DNA from: Microvirga flavescens
GTDB lineage: Bacteria; Pseudomonadota; Alphaproteobacteria; Rhizobiales; Beijerinckiaceae
Assembly (NCBI RefSeq): GCF_003290125.1
Contig: NZ_QMKH01000007.1
Location: forward strand, 140,136-204,135
Length of the DNA stretch: 64,000 nucleotides
Direction: 5' to 3'
The position numbers and the translations under genes are program-made. Positions 16,763 through 25,888 of the stretch are shown one piece after another; positions within the stretch are counted from its first letter, which is position 1; each line of letters opens with the position of its first letter. The notes below the pieces were generated by a model. It did not search any database and had not been told where the DNA came from. It was given only the letters and a program-made list of their open reading frames with translations.

Positions 16763-18112
16763 ATGACGTTTGCGAAGCGCCTTCTCGTCGGTTCCGCCCT
16801 CGGCCTTGCCGCAGCGGCTGGAGCGCAAGCTGCGGACCTTCCTGCCAAGAGTGCCCTCCCGGTCGAATATGTCCGCGTCTGCTCGGCCTATGGCTCGGGC
16901 TTTTTTTATGTTCCTGGGACGGATAGCTGCCTGAAGATCGGCGGCCGCGTGCGGGCGGAAATGCTTTATGTCGATCCCCTCACCCGTGCGGATGACACGC
17001 TCGGCTTCAGGGTTCGCGGGCGCATCCAGCTCGATAACCGCACCGCCACCGCCTATGGCCTGCTGCGGGCCTTCGTGCGGTTCGAGATCACCCGCGTTTC
17101 AGGCCTGCCATTCGGACAGTTGGGAACGATTTCTACAACCCCTGCGGTTGCCCAGGCCTATGTGCAATTCGCCGGCCTCACCGCCGGTCAGGTGACGTCA
17201 TTCTTCTCAAATCCTGACCTGCCTGTGGTCCATATGGGCACCATTCGCTACGACGACGCGCCTGATGTGGCGCTGCTGGCCTACACCTATTCGTTCGGCA
17301 ACGGCCTCTCGGCCTCTCTCTCGGTCGAGGATGGTCTTGGCCGGCGGCAGCTCAACTCGTTCACGCCCATCGCAACCACCGCCGCGCTCACCCCTGCCGG
17401 GCAAATGCTTCCGGATGTGGTAGCCAACCTTCGTTATGCCGGCACATGGGGTTCTGTCCAACTCGCGGGCGCTCTCCATCAGATCCGCGATGACGGCGTG
17501 GCAAACTCCACAGTCAACGGAGTCTTCGTCCCCGGCCGCCCCTTTGCCGGCACCGAGTACGGATACGCCGTCGGAGTCCAGGGCAGCGTGAATCTGCCGA
17601 TGATCGCTCCCAGCGATTCCGCCTGGTATGCCCTGACCTATGTGGATGGCGCGCTGAGCTATCTCGGCTTCGGCACCTACAACGCGAGCCGCTTTGGTGC
17701 GGGCCTCGTGAGCACCCCCGCCGTCGATGTCTTCGTCAATCCGCTGACGAACGAGATCAGCAAGGCGAAGGGCTATTCCATCGCGGGTGGTTTCAACCAT
17801 TATTGGACGCCGACATTCCGCTCCAGCGTCTTCGGTTCCTACGCGCGCGTCGAGTACTCCAACGGCGCAACGGCCATCGGCCCCTTGGGCAATGTCACCG
17901 GCCTTCCGGATTTCTCCGAGTGGCGCCTCGGCGCCAGCACGTTCTGGATGCCGGTTAGCGGCTTCGCGGCCGGCGCGGAAGTCATTTACATCAACGCCAA
18001 TCCGCAAGGGCGCATTCTCACCACGCAGGCAGGGGCCGCCGGGTCTCTGACACGCCTGATCGGCGCCGACTCCGCCATCGAAGGCCGCCTGCGTTTGCAA
18101 CGGGATTTTTGA
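16763..18112 (+). CDS. Outer-membrane porin, Porin_2 family
   Basis: A 449-aa alphaproteobacterial porin. The signal peptide ends GAQA before ADLPAKSALPVEYVRVCSAYG, the invariant family opening. Cys40 and Cys56 flank GSGFFYVPGTDS and probably form a disulfide, and LKIGGRVRAEMLYVDP starts the barrel. Alternating amphipathic strands continue to the C-terminal GRLRLQRDF, whose last Phe is the usual BAM recognition residue. It allows passive diffusion of small hydrophilic solutes. It is probably monocistronic under the TTGACA promoter at 16681. Confidence 0.95.
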   Translation: MTFAKRLLVGSALGLAAAAGAQAADLPAKSALPVEYVRVCSAYGSGFFYVPGTDSCLKIGGRVRAEMLYVDPLTRADDTLGFRVRGRIQLDNRTATAYGLLRAFVRFEITRVSGLPFGQLGTISTTPAVAQAYVQFAGLTAGQVTSFFSNPDLPVVHMGTIRYDDAPDVALLAYTYSFGNGLSASLSVEDGLGRRQLNSFTPIATTAALTPAGQMLPDVVANLRYAGTWGSVQLAGALHQIRDDGVANSTVNGVFVPGRPFAGTEYGYAVGVQGSVNLPMIAPSDSAWYALTYVDGALSYLGFGTYNASRFGAGLVSTPAVDVFVNPLTNEISKAKGYSIAGGFNHYWTPTFRSSVFGSYARVEYSNGATAIGPLGNVTGLPDFSEWRLGASTFWMPVSGFAAGAEVIYINANPQGRILTTQAGAAGSLTRLIGADSAIEGRLRLQRDF

Positions 18113-18113
18113 T

Positions 18114-18140
18114 ACGAAAACGGGGCGCTCGAACGCCCCC
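18114..18140 (-). terminator. Terminator between the porin and DUF930 genes
   Basis: GGGGCG (18122-18127) and CGCCCC (18134-18139) form a short GC hairpin. On the minus strand it is followed by CGTTTTCG, so it suits the DUF930 gene best; it also lies just after the porin stop. Confidence 0.6.
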
Positions 18141-18539
18141 TCAATTCCAAAGGCCGTATTCTTCCCAGCGGGCTTCCGGAATCTCGTCACCGGCTGTGTA
18201 TTCGAAAGAGAGCGCCGATTTCTGGTCCGGCGTCAGCGTGCATTTGAATTCCATCCGGTACCAGCGCCCGTTCTCGCGGAACGCGCCGCCTTTGCCTTCC
18301 ACGGTGCCCCCTTCGATGTCGGGGTTTTCCATCGCATCGACAATCACCCTGTCGACCTTGCTGAACTGAGCGCTGCGCCGAAGCTCCTGGGCGGCCTTGA
18401 TGTCACACACCTGCATCATCCGCGTCGTGGGCTCGAGACGATCGAGCCCGCGCTCCATCCGGGGGCCGGACGCCAGGGCTGGCACGATAAGGGCAAGGGA
18501 GGCGGCAATGCCAGAAACCAACCGCACCGCGAACAACAA
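18141..18539 (-). CDS. DUF930 domain exported protein
   Basis: A 132-aa protein with a signal peptide (AASLALIVPALASG) and the DUF930 pattern LDRLEPTTRMMQVCDIKAAQ, where Leu-x-x-Leu-x-Pro-x-Thr-Arg and Cys-Asp are conserved. A second Cys lies in MEFKCTLTPD, so a disulfide is likely. The best start is TTG 18539, seven nt after AGGAG. DUF930 proteins are common in Rhizobiales periplasm and have no known function. Confidence 0.85.
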   Translation of the reverse strand: MLFAVRLVSGIAASLALIVPALASGPRMERGLDRLEPTTRMMQVCDIKAAQELRRSAQFSKVDRVIVDAMENPDIEGGTVEGKGGAFRENGRWYRMEFKCTLTPDQKSALSFEYTAGDEIPEARWEEYGLWN

Positions 18540-18677
18540 CGGACTTCTCCTGAGAACATGCGGGAATCAAAGACTTAAAACGAGAGATCCCTGCTGCCGG
18601 ACCGTGGCCAGATCATGGCTGAGACAGCCTTTCGATGTCCGTTGCAGCCGCGATACGCGAGTTGTATGTGAAGAGGC

Positions 18678-19589
18678 ATGTCTGGCGCGGCGACCGCACG
18701 TCGCCGCTTTCTCAAGAAGAACAGCTTTTCAATGAGAATATTCGTCATTGTTTCAGCGGCCATATTGGCGGCCCTGGTCGGCGGAATAGCCGCCTTTTCA
18801 TCTCACACCGACGACCGCTACTGGCCTTCCGCGATTACGCGTCTGAACCACAGTCTCGCTGGCAAGCCTTTCTTGTTCATCGCGCATGCCGGAGGTGGAT
18901 ACGACAATCTTTCATACACGGAATCGCTGGACGCCCTGGGAAGATCTTATGAAAACGGCTTCCGCTTCTTCGAGCTCGACTTCATGCGGACCAGCGACAG
19001 GCAGATCGTCTGCATCCACGATTGGCGAAACGGCCTCCTGAGCTTTGAGGAGTTCAACCGCCGCAAGTACGACAAGAACAATCCCCTGATGCGGCTCAAC
19101 AACTGCGATGTAGCCTCGCTGGGTGAGTTTCTCGCGAAACACCAGGACGCTTCGCTCATCCTCGATACCAAGGAAAAAGACGCGCCTGCGGTGTTCTTCG
19201 AAATCACATCGCGCCTCCAATCCGAGCATGGCATCCAGACGAACCGCATCATCCCTCAGGCCTACAGCCTTCAGGAAACGCGGCTCTATCGCGCAGCCGG
19301 GTTTCCGAACATCATCTACACCATCTACAAGGCGCGTAACGCAGAGGATGTTTCGGCCGCATGCGATCTTGGCGGCGTTGCAATAACGGCCCCGATCGAA
19401 TGGATTTTGGGAAAGCGCCTCCTGTCCGACTCGAAGACCAACCCCTTTTCAGCCCTGGGCGACAGGTGCCCGGTTTTCGTTCATCCGGTCAGCAAGAAGG
19501 AAGACGTGGCAAGGGCCCTTGAAAAGGTTCCGCAAATCCAGGGGGTCTACACCCACTTCCTGCGCCCGCAACTTCCGACGGCTCCTTGA
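18678..19589 (+). CDS. Membrane-anchored glycerophosphodiester phosphodiesterase-like protein
   Basis: A 303-aa protein. An Arg/Lys-rich start and one membrane helix (IFVIVSAAILAALVGGIAAF) anchor a periplasmic TIM-barrel. GDPD signatures are visible: IAHAGGGYDNLSYTES in place of the usual HRG-ExT, FRFFELDFMRTSDRQIVCIH with the metal-binding Glu-x-Asp and the catalytic His-Asp, and LILDTKEKD. GDPDs hydrolyse glycerophosphodiesters to glycerol-3-phosphate and an alcohol; HAGG instead of HRG marks a divergent branch. An alternative start is ATG 18732 (MRIFVIVSA); neither has a good ribosome site. Confidence 0.78.
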   Translation: MSGAATARRRFLKKNSFSMRIFVIVSAAILAALVGGIAAFSSHTDDRYWPSAITRLNHSLAGKPFLFIAHAGGGYDNLSYTESLDALGRSYENGFRFFELDFMRTSDRQIVCIHDWRNGLLSFEEFNRRKYDKNNPLMRLNNCDVASLGEFLAKHQDASLILDTKEKDAPAVFFEITSRLQSEHGIQTNRIIPQAYSLQETRLYRAAGFPNIIYTIYKARNAEDVSAACDLGGVAITAPIEWILGKRLLSDSKTNPFSALGDRCPVFVHPVSKKEDVARALEKVPQIQGVYTHFLRPQLPTAP

Positions 19590-19742
19590 GCGGAAGCGGC
19601 TTTCAGAACGGTTGAAGCAGTTGGAAAGCCCCCGCGCGGCCCAAGGCCTTGCGCGGGAAGCCCGGAAATGAATATTCTCCTCATCGGCGCGTTTGGAGAA
19701 AAAATTCCCCATCATGAGCGTTCTTAAAAAAGAACATTTTGA

Positions 19743-19771
19743 TTGACGAGGCGATCAAAAACGCGCTATCC
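19743..19771 (+). promoter_or_regulatory. Candidate sigma-70 promoter with long leader
   Basis: TTGACG (19743-19748), 17-nt spacer, CTATCC (19766-19771) fits the alphaproteobacterial pattern. It points toward the small gene at 20063, about 290 nt away. Between them I see no convincing gene; a 26-codon Arg-rich frame at 19909-19989 preceded by AAGGA is too weak to call. The GDPD side (19590-19742) holds a CCCGCGC/GCGCGGG hairpin without a T-run. Confidence 0.4.
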
Positions 19772-20062
19772 AGTAACAGTTCCGAAACGCCGACAGGCTG
19801 ATCGGTTCCGCGGTGATTTGAAGTGTACAGCTTGCGCCGCGTCATCAAACGCTAAAGCGTCACGAAGCGCCCATGCGCCTCGTGATCCGCAGTCAAGGAT
19901 TGCCGATCATGATCGTCATCGAAGCCTCCTCCTCCCTGCTTCGCCGAACCCGCCGCGCGCGGGCAAGCCGCGACTGTTGTCGCTTCTGAGAACGAAAACT
20001 CACGTCCCGTTTCAGATCATCGGCTTTACCGGCTCAAGACCCGGCAGCAGGAGAATTGCGCC

Positions 20063-20254
20063 ATGACAACGCGCACCGCCACACACGCCATTGAAATCGA
20101 CGATGTCATCGCAGGCATCGCCGTCGCCACAAGAGGCGGCTTCCGCTTCTTCGCGGCGGAAGCACCCTTCCGCCCCCTCGATCAGGAGGTCTTCCTCTCC
20201 ATCGCCCACGTCAATCAGGCCGTACGCGCAAGGCTTACGGCCCCCCATCACTAG
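20063..20254 (+). CDS. Small conserved Rhizobiales-type protein
   Basis: A 63-aa protein with AGGAGA 8 nt upstream of ATG 20063. The sequence (HAIEIDDVIAGIAVATRGGF, RFFAAEAPFRPLDQEVF, then SIAHVNQAVRARL) resembles small alphaproteobacterial proteins with a DxxxAGI...GFRFFA core, as I recall them; these have no assigned function. No membrane segment or signal peptide is seen. It precedes the peptide transporter operon by 84 nt and may be its first gene, though that gap could hold a separate promoter. Confidence 0.62.
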   Translation: MTTRTATHAIEIDDVIAGIAVATRGGFRFFAAEAPFRPLDQEVFLSIAHVNQAVRARLTAPHH

Positions 20255-20338
20255 AGGTCGCTCGTGTCTCTTCGAAACACGACCAGCCTCTAGCTTCTGA
20301 TCATGCTCTCGTCACGACCTCAAGAAAGTGCTCGACTG

Positions 20339-22024
20339 ATGTCTCTCCTTCATTCCAACCTGCGAAAAGCTCTTCTCGGCTCTCTCGCCATTGCCGCGAC
20401 ATTCGGTTTGTCCGGCGTTGCGCAGGCCGCCAAGGACCAACTGGTCATCGGCGCCACGCAATATCCCTCGAACCTCAATCCCAATCACGAAGCGATCACC
20501 TCGAAGGATTACATCCTGGGCTTCGTGTTCCGTCAGGCGACGGCCTTCAATGGAGACGGCAAGAACGTCTGCCTGATCTGCACCGAGCTGCCGACCATCG
20601 AGAACGGGCTTGCGAAGATCGAAACCCGTGACGACGGCTCGAAAGGCCTCGCGATCACCTTCAAGATTCAACCCAAGGCCGCCTGGGGCGATGGCGTTCC
20701 GGTCACCGCGAAGGACGTTCTGTTCACCTGGAATCTGGGTCGCCAGAAGGAAGCCGGCTTCCTAAGCCTCGATGCCTATGCGCGCTACGAGAAGATCGAT
20801 GTCGTGGACGACAAGACGGTCATCCTCCACACCAAGACCGTGCGCAGCGACTACAACGAGTTCGGCCGCTTCCGCATCCTGCCGGAGCATATCGAAGGCC
20901 CCATCGTGAAGAGCGTGGGCGTTGCGGAATACCCCAAGAACACGGCGTACAACCGCGCATCGACGACACCCGGTCTCTATAACGGCCCGTACCTCATCAA
21001 GGAGGTTCAGTCCGGCGCAGCGGTCGTTCTGGAGCCGAACCCCCATTGGTATGGCAAGGCTCCGTATTTCAAGCGCATCACCATCCGCACCATCGAGAAC
21101 TCCGCCGCGCTGCAGGCCAATGTTCTCTCCGGCGATGTCGATTTCGCGCCTGGCGATGGCGTGGGTCTGACGACCGACCAGGTGATCGAGCTGGAGAAGT
21201 CGAGCAAGGGCAAGTTCGATTTCATCTACAAGCCCGGCTACAGCTACGAGCACATCGACTTGCAGAAGAACAACCCGATCCTGCAGGACAAGCGCGTTCG
21301 CCAGGCTCTCCTTTACTCCATCAACCGCAAGGCGCTCACGGACAAGCTGTTCGAGGGCAAGGAGCCTGTCGCGGATAACTTCCTCGCCCCCATCAGCCCG
21401 CTCTACAACAAGGACGTTTCGAAGTTCGCCTTCGATCCCAAGAAAGCGGCGGCGCTCCTTGATGAAGCCGGCTGGAAGGTCGGTGCGGACAAGGTCCGCG
21501 TGAATGCACAGGGTCAGCGCCTCTCGCTCGATTTCGGCACGACGGCGGGCAACAAGGTGCGCGAGCTTGTGCAGCAGGTGCTGCAGAGCCAATGGCGCGA
21601 TGTCGGCGTCGAAGTCGTCATCAAGAACGAGCCCGCGCGCACGTTCTTCGGCGAGACGGCCCGCAAGCGTACTTATGGCGGCCTTGCCCTCTATGCCTGG
21701 ACCAGCGATCCGGACGAGCCGCCGGTGCGCAACCTGCACACCAGCGCCATTCCGGTCGAGGCCAACAACTGGGCCGGCAACAACATCGCCGCCTTCTCCA
21801 ATGCGGAGTTCGACGCCGCGCTCGACAAGATCCTCGTGGAACTGGACCCCGCCGCCCGCAAGAAGCTGTGGGCCGATCTCCAGCGCATCTATGTCGAAGA
21901 GCTGCCCGTTCTCCCGCTCTTCTTCCGCGTCCAACCCTTTGCGCTGCCGAAGTGGCTGAAGGGCGTCGAGCCGACCGGAAGCGGCGTGAGCACCCACTGG
22001 GCCGAAAACTGGCATGCGATCTGA
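20339..22024 (+). CDS. ABC transporter substrate-binding protein, family 5 (peptide/nickel type)
   Basis: A 561-aa periplasmic binding protein. ATG 20339 (MSLLHSNLRKALLGSLAIAA) is chosen so that a normal signal peptide ending GVAQA results. Family-5 signs are DQLVIGATQYPSNLNPNHEA at the mature N-terminus, YSYEHIDLQKNNPILQDKRV, RQALLYSINRKALTDKLFEG and the C-terminal DPAARKKLWADLQRIYVEEL. Such proteins bind oligopeptides, nickel or opines for a Dpp/Opp importer. Two Cys in VCLICTE are unusual. It is the first gene of a five-gene operon with all downstream genes overlapping. Confidence 0.93.
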   Translation: MSLLHSNLRKALLGSLAIAATFGLSGVAQAAKDQLVIGATQYPSNLNPNHEAITSKDYILGFVFRQATAFNGDGKNVCLICTELPTIENGLAKIETRDDGSKGLAITFKIQPKAAWGDGVPVTAKDVLFTWNLGRQKEAGFLSLDAYARYEKIDVVDDKTVILHTKTVRSDYNEFGRFRILPEHIEGPIVKSVGVAEYPKNTAYNRASTTPGLYNGPYLIKEVQSGAAVVLEPNPHWYGKAPYFKRITIRTIENSAALQANVLSGDVDFAPGDGVGLTTDQVIELEKSSKGKFDFIYKPGYSYEHIDLQKNNPILQDKRVRQALLYSINRKALTDKLFEGKEPVADNFLAPISPLYNKDVSKFAFDPKKAAALLDEAGWKVGADKVRVNAQGQRLSLDFGTTAGNKVRELVQQVLQSQWRDVGVEVVIKNEPARTFFGETARKRTYGGLALYAWTSDPDEPPVRNLHTSAIPVEANNWAGNNIAAFSNAEFDAALDKILVELDPAARKKLWADLQRIYVEELPVLPLFFRVQPFALPKWLKGVEPTGSGVSTHWAENWHAI

Positions 22025-23027
22025 TCGCCTCGATGAAGCGCCTGGGCAGGACCTGCCCAGGCTCTCCGTTCCCCCTGTTCTCGAAGTCGACGGCCTGACC
22101 GTCGACTTTCCGTCTCCGCATGGCGGCAAGCGCGTGGTCGATGGCATCAGCTACTCGATCGCGCGCGGCCGCACGCTTGGGGTGGTGGGCGAGAGCGGCT
22201 GCGGCAAGTCGATGACGGCCCTCGCCCTTCTGGGGCTTGTTCCGTCTTCAGGCCGCATGACGGGCCGCATCACGCTCAATGGCCGCAGCTTGTCCGATCT
22301 CTCCGCGAAGGATTGGCCGGATGTGCGGGGGCAACGCATCGCGCTCGTCTTTCAGGAGCCGATGACCGCGCTCAACCCCGCCATGCGCATCGGCGACCAG
22401 ATCGCCGAGGTTCTGACAATCCACGAAGGCTTGCGAAAGACCGAGGCGCGGGAACGCGCCATCGAGCAACTGCGCCTTGTCGGCATTCCCTCCGCCGCGG
22501 AGCGCGCGAAGGCCTATCCGCACCAGCTCTCCGGCGGCATGCGCCAGCGCGCGGTGATCGCGATGGCCCTTGCCTGCCGCCCGGACGTACTCATCGCAGA
22601 CGAGCCGACGACCGCGCTCGATGTGACGATCCAAGCGCAGATCCTGGAATTGATGCAGCAATTGCAGGATGAGATCGGCATGGCCGTGCAATTCATCAGC
22701 CACAACCTCGCCGTTGTTTCCGAGATCGCCGACGACGTCATCGTCATGTACGCGGGCCAGATCGTCGAGCGCGCGAGTTCTGCCGATCTGTTCGCGGAGC
22801 CCTTGCATCCCTACACGCAAGGGCTGATCGAAACGCTGCCGGAGATCGGGCGTGCTCAGGATGAGTTGCCGGTGATCGCGGGCACCGTGCCGAGCCATTA
22901 CCATGACATCCCGGGCTGCCGCTTCGCCGGACGTTGCCCGAAGGCCGACGCCTCTTGCCGCGCCGTTGCACCGGCGCTACGGCCTGTCCGACTGGGCCGC
23001 GAAGTGGCCTGCCACAAGGTTTCGTGA
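22014..23027 (+). CDS. Peptide ABC transporter ATP-binding protein (DppD-like)
   Basis: A 337-aa ATPase. ATG 22014 overlaps the end of the binding-protein gene by 11 nt and no later in-frame start precedes the domain. Walker A is GESGCGKS, the signature is LSGGMRQR, and Walker B is [13 protein letters not shown], with the switch His in FISHNLAVV. The C-terminal oligopeptide-transporter extension has a Cys cluster ([16 protein letters not shown]), typical of DppD/OppD. It energises import with the next gene's product. Confidence 0.94.
   Translation: MRSDRLDEAPGQDLPRLSVPPVLEVDGLTVDFPSPHGGKRVVDGISYSIARGRTLGVVGESGCGKSMTALALLGLVPSSGRMTGRITLNGRSLSDLSAKDWPDVRGQRIALVFQEPMTALNPAMRIGDQIAEVLTIHEGLRKTEARERAIEQLRLVGIPSAAERAKAYPHQLSGGMRQRAVIAMALACRPDVLIADEPTTALDVTIQAQILELMQQLQDEIGMAVQFISHNLAVVSEIADDVIVMYAGQIVERASSADLFAEPLHPYTQGLIETLPEIGRAQDELPVIAGTVPSHYHDIPGCRFAGRCPKADASCRAVAPALRPVRLGREVACHKVS
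22040..22062 (+). promoter_or_regulatory. Intercistronic hairpin after the binding-protein gene
   Basis: A perfect 10-bp stem GCCTGGGCAG / CTGCCCAGGC with loop GAC begins 16 nt after the stop of the binding-protein gene and lies within codons 9-16 of the overlapping ATPase frame. No T-run follows. Such hairpins commonly stabilise the upstream message so that binding protein outnumbers the membrane complex; here that role is inferred. Confidence 0.65.
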
Positions 23028-24010
23028 TGCCGGCACTTCTCTCCGTTGACGGGCTCAACGTTTCATTCCCCCTCGACAGCCACAGCCTGCTGCCGGGGCG
23101 GCGGCGTGTGGTCCACGCAGTGCAGGACGTGCGTTTCGAGATCGCCGTCGGCGAGACGCTTGCCCTCGTCGGCGAAAGCGGTTGCGGCAAGACGACGGTG
23201 GGGCGCGCGATTGCCGGTCTCGGCAAGGTGCCGAAGGGCATCGTTCGCCTGCGCGGTGAATACCTGTCCGACCTGCCGCGCGCGCAACGCCGCGCCGCGC
23301 GTCAGGCGATCCAGATGGTCTTTCAGGACCCGTTCTCATCCCTCGATCCCCGCATGACCGTGCGCCAGATCCTGCAGGAGCCGCTCGACATCAACGGCAT
23401 TGGCACCGCGCAGGAGCGCAACGCCCGCGTTGCGGATCTTCTCGGCCAGGTCGGCCTGCCAGCGGACGCGCTTGAGCGCTACCCGCACGAGTTCTCCGGC
23501 GGCCAGCGTCAGCGGATCGCCATTGCGCGGGCTCTCGCACCGAACCCTGCGCTGATCGTCGCCGACGAGCCGCTCTCGGCCCTCGACGTTTCTATCCAGA
23601 GCCAAACACTCAATCTTCTGCAGAAGCTCAAACGCGAGCGGGGCTTGAGCTATCTGTTCATCAGCCACGATCTGGCGAGCGTCTATCACCTCGCGGATCG
23701 CGTCGCCGTCATGTATCTCGGGCGTCTGGTGGAACTGGCGGACCGCGACACGCTCTTCGCCTCACCGCGCCATCCCTATACGCAGGGGCTTCTGGCAGCC
23801 GTGCCGCGCATCGGCCAGGGTCGCCGCCGCAGAACGCTGATCGAAGGGGATCTTCCAAGCCCCCTCGCCTTGCCGTCCGGATGCGCCTTCCATCCGCGAT
23901 GCCCTCTCGCGAAGGACATCTGTCGGCAGAAGCGCCCCGAGATGAAACCGCTCGCATCGAGCCCCGCCCAATCCGTCGCCTGCCACTTCGCCGAGGAGAG
24001 CGCCGCGTGA
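23027..24010 (+). CDS. Peptide ABC transporter ATP-binding protein (DppF-like)
   Basis: A 327-aa ATPase whose ATG overlaps the preceding stop (TGATG). Walker A is GESGCGKTT, the Q-loop is QMVFQDPFSSLDP, the signature is FSGGQRQRIA and Walker B is IVADEPLSALD. The C-terminal extension has CAFHPRCPLAKDIC, again the oligopeptide-family Cys motif. It pairs with the DppD-like protein as the nucleotide-binding heterodimer. Gene order SBP-D-F-B-C differs from the E. coli dppABCDF order, which is common in Rhizobiales. Confidence 0.94.
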   Translation: MPALLSVDGLNVSFPLDSHSLLPGRRRVVHAVQDVRFEIAVGETLALVGESGCGKTTVGRAIAGLGKVPKGIVRLRGEYLSDLPRAQRRAARQAIQMVFQDPFSSLDPRMTVRQILQEPLDINGIGTAQERNARVADLLGQVGLPADALERYPHEFSGGQRQRIAIARALAPNPALIVADEPLSALDVSIQSQTLNLLQKLKRERGLSYLFISHDLASVYHLADRVAVMYLGRLVELADRDTLFASPRHPYTQGLLAAVPRIGQGRRRRTLIEGDLPSPLALPSGCAFHPRCPLAKDICRQKRPEMKPLASSPAQSVACHFAEESAA

Positions 24011-24960
24011 CTCTCTACCTGCTTCGCCGGTTGTTCGGCATGGCGCTGGTTCTTTTGGCCATGTCGTTCGTTGTCTACGGCCTCATCGGCCTGATGCCGG
24101 GAGACCCGATTGACCTCATGGTCATGTCGAACCCGGGCATGACCGCAGCCGATGCGGACCGCCTCCGCGCACTGCACGGGCTCGACCAACCGCTCATCAT
24201 CCGCTACTGGCGCTGGCTCACGGCGGCGTTGAGCGGCGATTTCGGCTTCTCCCGCGTCTATGCCCGCCCCACTCTCGAAATCATCGGCCCGGCTTTGTGG
24301 CAGACGACGAAACTTGTCTCGCTCACATTGGTCATCGGCAGCCTTCTCTCGGTGCTCCTCGGCGTTGCGGCCGCAATACGCCCGCGCGGAAAGTTCGACA
24401 CCATCGTAAGCTTCTTCAGCTTCGCCGGCATCTCGCTGCCGACGTTCTGGCTGGCGCTCATTCTCATCCTCGTCTTCGCCGTGCGGCTCGGATGGCTGCC
24501 TGCCAGCGGCATGGGTCCATCCGACCCGAGCAGCCTGTGGGATTCCTTGCGCTATCTCGTTCTTCCCGTCTCGACCCTCGTCATCGCGAATGTCGGCGGG
24601 CTGACGCGCTTTGCGCGCTCATCGATGATCGAGACGCTAAGGATGGACTTCATCCGCACCGCCCGCGCGAAAGGCGCGCGCAGCGCGCGCGTGGTCTGGC
24701 GTCACGCATTGCCCAACGCGCTGACCTCTGTCGTCACCATCATCGGCCTGAATTTCGGCACGCTGCTTTCCGGCGCGCTGGTGACGGAAACCATGTTCGC
24801 GCAGCGCGGCCTCGGCAAGACGATCTACGACGCCGTGCTCGGCAACGATTTCAACCTCGCCCTCGTGGCGTTGCTGTTCGCGACCTTCGCGACGCTTCTG
24901 GGCAACCTTCTGGCAGACCTCGCCTATGCGTGGCTCGATCCGAGAGTTTCTGTGACATGA
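24007..24960 (+). CDS. Peptide ABC transporter permease (DppB-like)
   Basis: A 317-aa permease starting at GTG 24007, which overlaps the ATPase stop by 4 nt (GTGA). The first helix, YLLRRLFGMALVLLAMSFVVY, and LMPGDPIDLM are the standard DppB opening, and LDQPLIIRYWRWL follows. The EAA loop that contacts the ATPases is IRTARAKGARSARVVWRHAL. Six membrane helices are expected. It forms the channel with the DppC-like partner. Confidence 0.93.
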   Translation: MTLYLLRRLFGMALVLLAMSFVVYGLIGLMPGDPIDLMVMSNPGMTAADADRLRALHGLDQPLIIRYWRWLTAALSGDFGFSRVYARPTLEIIGPALWQTTKLVSLTLVIGSLLSVLLGVAAAIRPRGKFDTIVSFFSFAGISLPTFWLALILILVFAVRLGWLPASGMGPSDPSSLWDSLRYLVLPVSTLVIANVGGLTRFARSSMIETLRMDFIRTARAKGARSARVVWRHALPNALTSVVTIIGLNFGTLLSGALVTETMFAQRGLGKTIYDAVLGNDFNLALVALLFATFATLLGNLLADLAYAWLDPRVSVT

Positions 24961-25874
24961 CGACGGCAACCCTCACAAGAGCATCGTCATCCCCCTGGCG
25001 GCTGCGCTGGCGGCGGTTCTACCGCAACAAGGCCGCTTTGAGCGGGCTGATCGTCCTTGGCCTCCTCATCGTGTTCTCGCTCCTCGCCGCGCCGCTGGAG
25101 AGTTTTCTTGAGATCGACGCCAACAATGCGGACCTCCTCTCCCGCTTCGACCCGCCTTCCGCACAGCATTGGCTGGGTAACGACGAACTTGGGCGCGATG
25201 TGCTGGTTCGCCTGATGTATGGCGGGCAGGTCTCGCTCGCCGTGGGCTTCGCAGCGACGCTCCTCGGTGCGATGTTCGGTGTCACTGTCGGCCTTCTCGC
25301 AGGCTATTTCGGCGGACGCACCGATGCGGTTCTCATGCGCCTCACCGATGGCGTGATCGCGCTGCCGCTGCTCCCCCTTCTCATCATTCTCGCGGCCATC
25401 GACCTCACCAAGCTCGGCTTCTCGACGGATTTCGCGCGCTCGGGCGCCGCGAGCTTCTACCGTATCGTCCTCATCATCGCCCTCGTCGACTGGACGCGCA
25501 TCGCGCGCATCGTCCGGGCTTCGACCCTGAGCGTGCGCGAGCGGGAATTCATTCTCGCCGCACGAGTCTCGGGAGCGGGAACGACGCGCATTCTTGTGCG
25601 GAACGTGCTGCCCAACGTGATCGCGCCCATCATCGTCGCGTGCAGTCAGGTGCTCGGCAGCGTCATCCTCTTCGAGGCCGTCCTGAGCTTCCTCGGCTTC
25701 GGCATCGTGCCGCCGACGCCAAGCTGGGGCAACATGCTCAACAACGCCCAGGAACTGGTGACGACCGCCCCCGCGCTCGCCATCTACCCCGGCCTCCTGA
25801 TCTTCATCACCGTCGTCGCGGTCAATTTCGTCGGAGACGGCCTTCAGGACGCGTTCGACCCGCGGGCGAATTGA
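24957..25874 (+). CDS. Peptide ABC transporter permease (DppC-like)
   Basis: A 305-aa permease; ATG 24957 overlaps the preceding stop (ATGA). The N-terminal RRFYRNKAALSGLIVLGLLI helix and HWLGNDELGRDVLVRLMYGG are hallmark DppC segments. The EAA loop is REFILAARVSGAGTTRILVR, and the C-terminus has YPGLLIFITVVAVNFVGDGL. It closes the operon; the toxin-antitoxin-like pair converges 14 nt later. Confidence 0.93.
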   Translation: MTTATLTRASSSPWRLRWRRFYRNKAALSGLIVLGLLIVFSLLAAPLESFLEIDANNADLLSRFDPPSAQHWLGNDELGRDVLVRLMYGGQVSLAVGFAATLLGAMFGVTVGLLAGYFGGRTDAVLMRLTDGVIALPLLPLLIILAAIDLTKLGFSTDFARSGAASFYRIVLIIALVDWTRIARIVRASTLSVREREFILAARVSGAGTTRILVRNVLPNVIAPIIVACSQVLGSVILFEAVLSFLGFGIVPPTPSWGNMLNNAQELVTTAPALAIYPGLLIFITVVAVNFVGDGLQDAFDPRAN

Positions 25875-25888
25875 TGGGTCGATTGGCG

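Noticed and set aside
19743..20066. 107-aa plus-strand frame before the small gene at 20063
   Set aside because: TTG start inside a probable promoter, no ribosome site, Arg/Ser/Pro-rich random-looking sequence.
20762..22147. 461-aa minus-strand frame
   Set aside because: Antisense to the peptide-binding protein gene, whose plus-strand product has a signal peptide and family motifs.
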